Of a stretch of DNA of 64,000 nt, positions 48,161 through 58,874 are shown piece after piece. The stretch spans positions 239,417 to 303,416 of the forward strand of contig VYZB01000387.1 in assembly GCA_013397455.1 (NCBI GenBank). The letters run 5' to 3'. Origin of the DNA: Crotophaga sulcirostris. Its lineage: Eukaryota; Chordata; Aves; Cuculiformes; Crotophagidae. A model generated the notes under the pieces. It ran no database searches. It worked only from the letters and a program-made list of their open reading frames with translations, and was not told the DNA's origin. The number at the start of each line of letters is the position of its first letter. Position 1 is the first letter of the stretch. The position numbers were made by a program, and so were the translations under genes.

Positions 48161-49724
48161 TCTTCAGATTTTAAAGAACAATCAAAATATTACAAATGTT
48201 GCTGTGTTCTGAGAAACTCGAGTTTACACAGGATTGTTAAGGAGATAACTTTTAAAATATAAACTACTATACTTTGCAACATTTCTTTGTATTTGACAAA
48301 ATAATATTATTTTATATCCACAACAGACAAAAAAGGCCGCCTACATTACTGAGTGCAGAATAAGGAGAAGTGTGATGAGAATTCTGCCCTCTGGCACTGT
48401 GGTAACAGAAACTACAAGTCAATGCTTCCTCAGGCCAGCAACTGAAATAAATGAGCATTGAAATGTAATACCTTATGGACACTTGTGAGTAAAATTTTGT
48501 ACAGATTAGCATGACTGCTAATGCCTTCTCAAACCTAGGGCATCAGTGAGCATAAATCATCCTTAAGATGCTTTGGCATACTTTTGCAAGATACCTGGAA
48601 AATCATGTGTAAAATCAGCTCCATCTAACATCGTTGCATTCTCCTCTTAACGAGCAACAAAAGAAAAAGGCTAAGATAACATTTAAAATGCAATCACTTC
48701 TTAAAATTTAAATTATAAATAAACCCCCCACTGTTTTCAGGATTTTTTTTCCAAATAAAAATAAAATCTTCCTATCTTAGAACTCACTGCAAATATTTTT
48801 AGGCTTCTATCCAGCAAATTAGTTGTTACATGAAATTAAAAGCAAATTTGATGCTTAAGTGCTTGACAGGACTGCATACTTAAAATTTATCATTTTAATT
48901 ACATCTCTAAGCTCATTGTTTCAAATAAAGTTGAATTTGAGTGCTATGCATTTATAGTACAAGTAATAATTTTTGACATCCTATCTTTTTATCATCACAA
49001 GAGCTCTGCTTCATAAACTGCATATGTTGCAGTAGATGCCTAATCTAATAAGATTTTAATATTACTTAAATAAGGACAATCCTATGACAATTCTATCCTT
49101 GCTTGCAACTATAGGTTTTTGTTTACTTTGATAGTCTTTAAATGCTAATTTCAATATCTTTTCTAAGCACAGCTGCTGCCTCAACAAATACAGTAACATG
49201 ACTAGTCTGTGTATAAACCCATGGTGACAGTGAAAGAGCAAAAAATTAACCATGTAAAAAAGGGCTGAGCAAGATTTTCAAACATTAGTTCTGGACTTGA
49301 TTTAATGAATTTTACTGAAGTAGGCAGCTTCAGAAATCTGTATATTCATTGGAAACATCCTTGGACTTTAATGGTAGCTTCCATCACAAATACATGCCAG
49401 GAGCACACCAAGCTATTATAAAAGGGTATATTTGTGCAAGCGCTCTTCCAGCTTTGATTGCTCTGAGTTTTGCTCTGGGTTACTATTTTCCTTTCAGAAT
49501 CTAAATTAAACTTAAAATAAGGCAGACCTATGCAGATCCCCAGTATTTGAAATGTCTTTTTCCCTATGCCTTGCTCAAGACGGTCAGGCCAGCCTGGGAA
49601 CTTGAAGCCTTTATAAAAGGGTAACTAGAGGTATGTACCTAAAAACACCTGTTACTTTGTACAGAACTAAAATTAAAATGCCAGCAACCAATTTCATGCT
49701 AATAAGCAAATGCCAGTAAAGTAA

Positions 49725-49870
49725 GGATTTTCAACAAAGGTACTTTCATATACCTCAAGGTCTTTGTAAGGTGTTATTTATCCCCATTTCACAGACAATG
49801 GAAACAAAGCTCGTTAAACTGCTTGTGCCAGAACATGTGGTATTAAAATAATGTTCAAATCCTTTCTTTC
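49725..49870 (-). mobile_element. MIR-like SINE relic, reverse orientation
   Basis: 'tatccccatttcacagacaa' (49779-49798), then 'tggaaacaaagctcgttaaa' and 'ctgcttgtgcc' (to about 49830), then 'gttcaaatcc' near 49853. This follows the complement of the MIR core (cccattttacagatgaggaaactg ... gttaagtaacttgcccaaggtcac ... gattcgaaccc). L2 shares part of this tail, so an L2 3' end is the main alternative. Confidence 0.6.
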
Positions 49871-51535
49871 CAAAGTTACTGTACTCGCTGTACATATGTC
49901 TAGCTTGCAAAGTTCTGGCCAGAACTAAGATATTTTGTGTCCTGGGCATTAATGAAAATTTGGTAAGTTTCTATGTTGAGTTCCCTATCTTTTTTATTAA
50001 AGGTCATTCATATCAGGAGTCTGCTATCATGCCAGCTACTGCAAGCAGCTCCAAACCACCCATCTGACACATAAGAATAATTATCCTGATACACATTCAC
50101 CACATTTCACTCAGCCCTCTAGAAATCAGATGCAATTCTGGAGTAAATTGGGAGGCAAAAGGGATCAAGGAACACAGAAAAAGTATCTGCCCTAAAACAC
50201 TATCCTGCCCTAAGACTTTTTCAGGAGCAATGAAGTGTAAGGAGATGATGTGCCATTCGCGAGTACCTTCTGTGTGTCCTTTCCCTCCTTTGCAACTCAC
50301 TGCAGTCGTTCAGAGGAAGGAACAGAATCGTATCCCTCAGGAAGGACAGACCAGGGCCCCTCTTTGCATTTGAAAGTCTGGTTACTACATGAAAGAATGG
50401 TTACAACGTTTCTGGCAGTTGCACCAGTTGAGCTGAAACTCATCTTTCCTGCCGTTTTTCAGTCAATTCTGGTATGAAAGAGGAAGTACCTTCTAATGTG
50501 CTCTTTCATCTTTTCCTTTGGTGTGAAAGTTAAGCATCTGTTGAAATGGAGATGTAACTGGTAGATAGTTATTTTGCAAAGCAAACAGAAAAAATGTTAC
50601 ACAACTAGAAGCTCTCTGAGAAAATGCAGAAACGGTTGTGGGGTAAGGCTTACTACTCTGAAGCCGCAGTACAGATTTCATATCAAAAACCTGTGAAAAA
50701 TAATTCCATTTCTTCTCATGGAGTTCTTGATTAATGTCCTTAACTGTTCATTAACATACTGTTGCACTAGTGACTTTCTCAAGGACTCTTGCCTAAGAAG
50801 TACAGTAGATGGCAAGAAGATGCCCACCTGCTCTGTAGGATCGGTTAGAAACATAATATGTTGCTTCTATAAAGACTCCTTTCCAAACAGATGGAAATAA
50901 TCTGTAGTTATTTGTCAACCCTTTTTGAGTGCCTGCTCTGCATCTTTAGTGGCTGAAAATTATTGCCATAAAATTTATTTCTTTCCCTTTCTATGTTGAG
51001 ATGGCAGCAAGCAAGGTGATCAAAGGTCAGGAATAATTCTGGGCTAATGTCACTACTTCAGATTTGGTGTTTTATTCATAAACCTAATTTTATGTGTTAA
51101 GCAAAGGCATCCATTGTAATTGCTACAGTTGTTTGCTGGGAAAGCCTTTGGAAGTTCAGAATAAATTTATTGCAGAGAAAGTGGTTCTAGTGGATAATTT
51201 GTCGGTTTTTTTCCCTCAAATGTCAGAATATGTAAAATGCTAATCTCTATTATAGTAAATAATTCTTGAGAAAAAAAAGTAAAGAAAAATGTAATTAATT
51301 GTCATGAATGAGTTTTTGCTTGAATCACTGAAAATGTAAGAAATATCAAAATTATATATTTTTTTTGCATTTTCGCTGTGATACTGTCTTTACTGACATG
51401 ACCAGATTTATTTATGCACATGGAAGAATGGTGGAAAACGACAGAAGTATTCTCAGAGTGGTGGGAACATAGCTATCTGGCACTTCCATGAATCTTTCTT
51501 TTCTTTGAAGGATGGGAGAGCTCTTAGAATTTTCA
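49871..51535. other. AT-rich noncoding stretch, nothing recognised
   Basis: No gene or repeat recognised. The frames of 60-75 codons here show no family features. Confidence 0.5.
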
Positions 51536-52065
51536 AATCACAGAACATCCTGAATTGGAAAGGACCCATGAGTATCATCGAGTCCAATTCCTGACTCCGC
51601 TCAAGGCAACCTAATAGTTAAATCATGTGTTGTCCAAATGGTTCTTGTACACCAACAGGCTTCCCTGGGGAGCTTGCCTGGGGTCATGACCACTTCCTTG
51701 AGGAGTTTGTTCCAGTGCTCGACCACCTTCTCAGTAAAGAGAATTTGATATTTTCCCAATATCAAATCTGAATTTCCCCTGATGCAGCTTTAAGTCATTC
51801 TTGTGTCCTGTCACCAGATATGAGAGAGAAGAGAGCAGCACCTCCCTTTCCATTTGCCGTCATGATGAAGATGTAGTTAGCAATGAGTCACTCCTCAGCC
51901 TCCATTTCTGAAAAAAGCTGAAAAAACCCTAGTATCCTCAGCTGCCCGTCTTTAACCATTCACTCTAGAGGTTTCACCATATTTCTTGCCCTCCTTTGGA
52001 CATATTCTAATATTTTTATATCCTTCTTATGTTATGGAGGCAAAAACTGCACATACTTATTGTCA
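51536..52065 (-). mobile_element. Old CR1 3' fragment
   Basis: Reverse-oriented CR1. The tail complement 'aatcacagaacatcctgaat' at 51536 is followed by 'ttccctggggagcttg', 'gtttgttccagtgctcgacc' and 'ctcagtaaagagaa', and then the complement of the [11 protein letters not shown] region ('cctcagcctccatttctgaa'). 'gccctcctttggacatattc' near 51991 is the complement of the LERVQRRA region. It has many indels and is clearly older than the 58424 copy. Confidence 0.85.
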
Positions 52066-55000
52066 TTACAACAGCCTTTTAAGGAAATTTTAGTTGGTGA
52101 AATCTAATGTAATAATTAGTATAATAATACTATTAATTAGTTTAATTTCATAATTTACTAGAATTTCTCATTTGATTTTTTGAGAATGTATTGTGTTTTA
52201 TACATTTACTTCTATATTTATTTTAGTTAGTAAATCAATGAAATTTAGTAAATATATAAGTGTGTTTTGGCTACTTGGGCTCAGTAGGAAAGGTATCTTA
52301 TAGCCTATAAGTCTGTTCTTCTAGATCTTACTGTGAGTGGTCCAAACCAGCAATATTATTAGCTTTTGAATACACAGTCTAAAATGTCTGAGTGTCTGGG
52401 TGCATACCATTTAAAAGCTGATCATTTTTCCTATAATTTCTATTCTCCACACATTTCTAAACTCTTTCTAAAGCATTCCAGTGCTCTCTCTGTTGTTCTG
52501 TCCTGTAAACACGACCTGATGCTGTTGGATTTCTCCAGTCACATCCTAAAGGTAGTCCTACTAGCTTAGTGGAGATTAATATTACTTACTGAGGTGAGCT
52601 CACCTGCCTGTTTTTCTTTGGGAGTTAATTTATTCATTAGAAATCCAGGACATGCACTGAAGAAGGTGGGAGATGCTGCAAAAGTAAAGTTGGATTATGA
52701 CTCTGATACCTTTCTAAAATCCAATGACATGATTTGCTGAAAGTGAAATATTGGAACAAGTTTTTTTCATATTTGAAATAGCCTCAGTGGTCCAGTGGCC
52801 CAAAGTAATGTGGTTTTGTATTACATGCAGAGTAAAGCTTAGCTCTACTAATAGTATGCTAAAAGAAAATCCTGCTAAAATTAAACAATCAAAGAAGATA
52901 GGTGAGGTGTGACTTTATGTAGTAAACAGTGATTGAGGAAAGAAGAGAAAACAGCAGGACTCTGCATGAAGCAAATTAATTCATGCTGGAGTTTCACGTT
53001 CCTGAAGAAATTAAATTGCCCACTTTGTAATCAGCACAGCTCCCTGCCATGTTAATTCTTTTCTTCGTACTTCCTCTCCCTTATTTAGCATAATTTGTTC
53101 CCTAGGAAGTCCCCTAATTTATGCGTTTATTATATTTTAGATATTTTTTCAAGTATTCTTTTATTTGTATTGCTTTGAAGAAATCAGTGTACAGCTATGA
53201 CCATTCCTTTTTCTTGCTGTTGAAAATATAACTTGCGCTTGGCCCCTGTTTTCTATTATTTCTTCTCTTTTTACTTTCCATAAAAGTGAGATATGAGACT
53301 ATGACATTACTGTGTCTATGAAACACAATAATACTTCATACCTTTTGTGGGATGAATATTTTAAGTATAGGCTACACTACCTGAAGAGTATCAAGACCAT
53401 CAACTTTTAAACCAGATACAGAACTAAAATTCCATCAAGGACAGATCTTCAAAAGTAAAGACACAAATAGATAATGACCTAATAATCTGAAATGCTAGTT
53501 CTAAACCATCATTGTTTTTGAGAAACTTTGGAACTGAAAGATGAGTTCCAGATCTTAAATTAGCAACTTGTTAATATGTAACTGATGTGACTGGAATCAT
53601 GGAGTATTATTTTGCCTCATCCAGCTGAGCCTCTAAATCTGACAGCATGACTACCATCGATTTTTCTGAAATGGTAGCAGCAACTGCAGAGAAAATGTAA
53701 ATACTCATTATATGCTGGAAAGGGAGTCTGGGATAAATCAGAACACTTTGGAAATGGCATCAAACTAAAGTACGGGCTTTGTACTGTACACAGTTCTTCC
53801 ACATCGCTTTGTCATTTGGTACTGTTAAAATAAACCTGTTATACATGCACTCAATTTCCTTGCATAAATTATGGTAATTACTTGTTATTTATAATCCAAA
53901 ACCTCTGGTAAACAAGGAAATATTTTGGCTGACTGGAATACAGAAAGCAAATGAGGTGATTTTGCCAGACCCTCATTTCTGAGAATCAGGCCCTGATTCA
54001 GTAAAGCACTTGAGCAAATGACTAAGTATAAATACATGTTTCAATTTGTACTCCTTCGGTTAGGGATCAACTTAAGTATGTAGTTAATGCATTTTGCTGA
54101 GCTGAGGCTGAAGCTTTGCCTATGGCCTTTTAACTTCTGTGCTGTTTTGAGGGTAGGAAAACAACCCGCATGCAGCAGAACTGTCAGATGCTGTGAGGTC
54201 TCCATTATTTCAAATTTTAGTTGACACCTTGTAAGAAAACCTCATCAGTTTTATGCCTTTGGATATGAACCGCAGCATAATCTGGCCTTGAGCCCAGACA
54301 CTAAGCTTCAGCTTAAAATATGATTCAGATCTGATTCTGAACACCTCCTGAGCTTCTTGCTGATAATACAGTATGGAAAGTGAATTATCTTGTAGCCTGG
54401 AGAGATGTTTTTTTAATACAAGGATGACATACACTGTGGAGTATTACTGAAATGTATGACAGGGAAAAAAGGGAAGTGGTCCTTGGGATTTCCATACATG
54501 CATCTATTCTTACCATTACATTTCTTTTAGCATTTTGTTTTTCTGTTTTAAAGCTTAACATTGTCATTGTGACACATATCTGAAAATATTTAAAACTACT
54601 AGTAGCATTCTGATTTTAGTGTCCAGCTGTTGCTGAAGTTTCTAGAGATCTATTCAAATTAGTGCTAACATATACAACTTGCTAAAGGCTTCCACAGTGT
54701 TTGCAGTTTGTTTTCAAATTAATAACCTCAAGACTTCTTTTCAGGTAAGCTATTTAATTTTTTTTTCTTAGCTAGCCAAACTGCCTTCAACATTTTTTTT
54801 TCTCTTTCTGCAGAAGAATAAAGAAAAAATTTGCATTCTCGCCCCTGCCTTCTACTTTATTCTTTTTCTATGGGCAGCTCCAAAGCACTGTTTTCTCATT
54901 ACTCATGACATGCTGAGCTAGTGTCTCCTTTTATTCCAACAAGTGAAATTCCAAAAAGACCAGATGATAAGACTGGTATTTAACACAGTCTCAACGAATT

Positions 55001-58000
55001 GACATCAAGAACAGAAGATTTCTGATCTCAGTTCTGTTTCCGAATTGAGACACACAGCTCTTTCTTTCACTAACTTCGTATTTTGTAGCTCATGGACAAA
55101 ATTCTTGACTACATCTTTAAAAGAATCCCAAACAAGCAGATCCTAACCATTCTGTGAGAAGGACCTTAAGCTTTTTATAGCCCTGTCTCATGTTAGTAGA
55201 AGCCTTGATTCGTGTTAAATATACTTTGATGTACCCTGTGCCAAAAGACACTTCTGTCTGTATTAAGCATCTTCTTCCCTGGTGCGTCAGCCCTCTCTTC
55301 TCTGGAACTCAGTGCCTTTATATATACTCTAAAATTTCCAAACTTGTTATGCCAGTGAGGTTTATAATACTAACTAACTATAGTAGAAAATTTCAAGATC
55401 TATACATAAAATACTGCCTCTCTGTGACGAAGAAATAGGTGTGGTTTTAGCTTACTTTTGGCATTATTTTTCTATCATCTGTAGTGTTGTATGTGCATGC
55501 ATCCCTAAGTAGAGGAACACAGTGGCTAAACTTGTATTGCCAGATGTATATTGGATATGTCAGGAATTTTATGAGGTCGGCTAGCATTACTTCCTCATTC
55601 AATTTAACAGTCTAGTGACCTGTTCGTGCCATTTTTTGTCAGCTTTAATACCCTACAAGAAGAGAAACACACTCTAAAAAAGAAAGTAAGAGTGCCCCCC
55701 AATGTTTTACAATAAGCCACATTTACAAAATAAGCAGAACACATTTCATTTCTACAGTACTTATACAAGTTTAGATGGAGAGTATGAGTATTAAATTCTG
55801 CGGGGTTCCCCATAATAAATGTTCAGTTCATGAAGTATTAAGAAATGCATGTTCCACCTAAATGATCCAAAAATGCAATTGAACTTTATCATATCATCAG
55901 TCACTGCAGCTTCAATGGCAGCATCTTGACTTGATTTCCAACAAACATTGCTCAGAAATGCTTTGAATTATCCTGTAACAACGGTCTATGCAACTAGATA
56001 TTTTTAACAATATGCTAGAAATATGTGTGGCAGCTGCAGAAATTGGAAATGCATCAGACGCAATGCATGCAGCCTTAGGAAAAGCAGAGGAGGAAGTATC
56101 ATTCTTGGGTTAATTGCAAGCTTTCTGGCTGACTAAGAAACATTATTATCTGAGGCACTTTCTCTTAGTCATGAGTCAAAGTGCAATACTGCACATAGAA
56201 AGACGTGACTACAAAGGAAATCTCTGATTGATGGTGAGGTATTTTAGTATAAGGATCACAAAATTTGACACTGGATTTTTGATACCACCTTCCATGCCTT
56301 AGTAAGACATTTCTGAAGCCTGATTGTCTCAGACATCTGTATAACTACCTGCAATATCAGCAGGATGACATCAGGTGAAAGTCTAAAATAGAGAAAAACA
56401 ATTACTTTAATTTTATAGAAAAATTGAGTTGTTTTCATCAAAATCTACATAACTGTAGATCACACTTGATTTTGGACAAGTATCCTACTTTGATTTCAGT
56501 AAAAGAAGTTTTTCAAGAAGAATAAAAAAAGATAATTAAAAAATAATATCTTTGCTTTTTCTATCTCTATTGTAATATTTTTCACTACTTGCTTTTTGTT
56601 CCCCTGAAAGCACTTTCACTTTTGAAAATTTGCTGTTGTACCAAGGGACATGTCAATAATGTGTTATGTCCCTGAAGTAGCTGCATTTCAGTAGGAATTA
56701 AGCAATCCCCAAATAATGCACATTACTTTCAGTCACAGGAAAGATAAAAACCAGGCAATTCTATTATTACTTGTTTTTTGATGCAGGCCTATCCTGAGTG
56801 ATACGCTTTTGTTGCTATGAAGGAGATCTCCAGAAATCTTTAGTGGTAAAGTGCTTTCTTTTATTTTGTTTTGCACATGCTTATTTTTGAGCATGAATGA
56901 ATCACCGAATGAATCACTGAAGCTGATATTTAGTCTCTTAGTCATCTGATGAATTCATTTCTTCATTATGTAGAACAAAATATGGAACTGTTCCGGGAAA
57001 TCAGAAGAAAAAATACAATTCATTTGAAAATAATTTGCCTTATTTTACAGTGGTTTGACTTAATGGATTTGGACTGTTTTATGCTAAAGAATCTTAAAAG
57101 CCTAACTGCAAAGCATTTTATCAACGTATACTTTGCTGGTTTACTCAGCAGTTCTGGAAAATGGCAACAGATTTGGAGAAAAAAATAGTCAAAAAATAGT
57201 CAAAAATCTGGTGATTAAATTAGCCAGAAAGGTTCTGGCACTCCTGGCCCTTCAGGTCCAAGGGAGTCCCTTGTTCTTGCAGAGTTCTGACATGTTAAAA
57301 CAGATACATTGACAGGATCTATGCTTTAATGTATCTTTCATCTTAGTGAAAAATGGGAGAGTCATTTGATAAGATTAAGTTGGAACATTCCGTGTTGTCA
57401 ATTTCCTCCCTGCAGCAGGTCAGAGGTGATGAAGACAGGTCCTTATCTCGTGTAGGCTCTGCTTACTGAAGACCTCTCAATGGTGCAAGCAGACAGCATT
57501 TCTGTCCTGGAGATGGGGCAGAGGGAAAAGAGCTCATCTACAATTGTCAGAGAAGGAAGACAGTAGTCAAGAGGACTGGGGAGAACAGTGGAAAACAGAA
57601 CTCATGTTCAATGCTGTTCCTGAAGTAGTTTCTAGAGCACAAATCTCGACCTCTCCTCCAGCAGGAGCACCAAAAGAGACCAGATATTTTCCTATTCCTG
57701 TTCATCTGCTGCCTTACTTTGTTTCTGCCCAGAGCTACCCTGTTTTGCTGGTAAAATGTCTCCATTTTCTCATATTTTCAGTGTGTTCCCAAAAGGTCAT
57801 CAGAAACACGTAATATTTCTCTGTGGGCAACTCTTCAAGTTTTGTTTTCTGAAAGCCCTGAAAGGTGGTATCTGGCTACCTAGTGATGAATTATTGTAAA
57901 AAAACTCTACCATATTGTACCACCAGCAGCGTGGCAAGATGACAAAGACGGCCTTTTCTCAAAGACCTTGTTCACACCGTCCAGGGAGTTTGTTTGCCAC

Positions 58001-58423
58001 AAGGCAAACAAAAGTTTGACTGACTTGTAAAAGAAGCAGCGAGCCCCAAATCTATGCTACAATTAGGAGAGCACGTTATTCTGGGACCGCCATTGCAGGG
58101 AGGTGGTGTTACTGTGCCGTCACTGGGCGCAGCACCTGGATTCCTTCATGGGCAGTAGGAAGACACTTCTGCTAAGCATGGGCTGGCATGTGCATGATCC
58201 AAATGGATAACCGAATCTAAACTGCGCAGTATTTTTTTCACACTTCACTTCTTCCCTGTGCTGTTGCAGAGTCCGATGAAAATAAATGACAGTGTTTTCG
58301 TTTCTAAGGAACCCAAGAAACTGACACAGGTAAAGATGAAATCAGCAGTTCAGTAAGTGTGTGAGGGAGCAGCAGGAAGGGGTTGCTGTGCAAGGGAACC
58401 AGACACTGAATGTGGCAGCAAAT
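52066..58423. other. AT-rich noncoding stretch with splice-like motifs and a foldback repeat
   Basis: No confident gene. The part from 52,080 to 52,260 is extremely AT-rich. It contains the foldback repeat at 53987-54110, a tandem 'aaaaaatagtc' pair near 57180-57202, the recursive-splice-like site at 54731-54750, and the exon-like segment at 58270-58329. Confidence 0.45.
53987..54110. repeat. Ancient palindromic (foldback) repeat
   Basis: The left arm 'ccctgattcagtaaagcact' (53991-54010) with 'tgagcaaatgactaag' is an imperfect inverted match to the right arm 'cttaagtatgtagttaatgc' (54071-54090) with 'attttgctgagctgagg'. The element resembles, from memory, a widespread amniote repeat with arms like ctgattctgcaaagcacttaag. 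Arms of about 35 bases flank a loop of about 45 bases, so it may be a MITE relic. Confidence 0.5.
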
Positions 58424-58874
58424 CACAGTATCACAGTATTACAAGGTTGGGAAGGACCTCTGAGATCATTGAGTCCAACCTATAACCCAACACTAATACC
58501 AACCCATCATCTAAACCATGGCATTGAGTGCCTCATCCAATCTCCTCTTAAACACCTCCAGGGACACCGACTCCACCACTACCCCGGTAAGCACATTGCA
58601 ATGGTCAATCACCCTTTCAGTGAAGAATTTTTTCCTAATATCAACCCTAAACCTCCCCTGACAAAGCTTGAGACCATGTCCTCTTGTTCTGTCACTGGTC
58701 ACCCGAGAGAAGAGACCAACCCCTGCCTGACTACAACCTCCTTTTAGGTAGTTGTAGAGAGCAATAAGGTCACCCCTGAGCCTCCTCTTCTCCAGGCTAA
58801 ACAGCCCCAGCTCCCTCAGTCACTCCTCATAGGGCTTGTTCTCCAATCCCTTCACCATCTTCGTTGCTCTCCTC
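58424..58874 (-). mobile_element. CR1 3' fragment, 'GATACTGTG'-tailed subfamily
   Basis: Reverse-oriented copy of the subfamily at 11650 and 43279. It starts with the tail complement 'cacagtatcacagtatt', then the 3' UTR complement containing 'acctataacccaacactaat'. The minus-strand C-terminal peptide [23 protein letters not shown] lies at 58511-58702. It is truncated at the TKMVKGLENKPYEE region near 58874. It looks moderately young. The 128-codon plus-strand frame over it is a shadow. Confidence 0.93.

Larger units (their letters stand above)
45851..49724. other. AT-rich noncoding stretch
   Basis: No gene recognised. Simple repeats only: A9-G9 (45899-45916), T14 (47467-47480) and a CA-rich tract (48136-48160). 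Confidence 0.5.
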
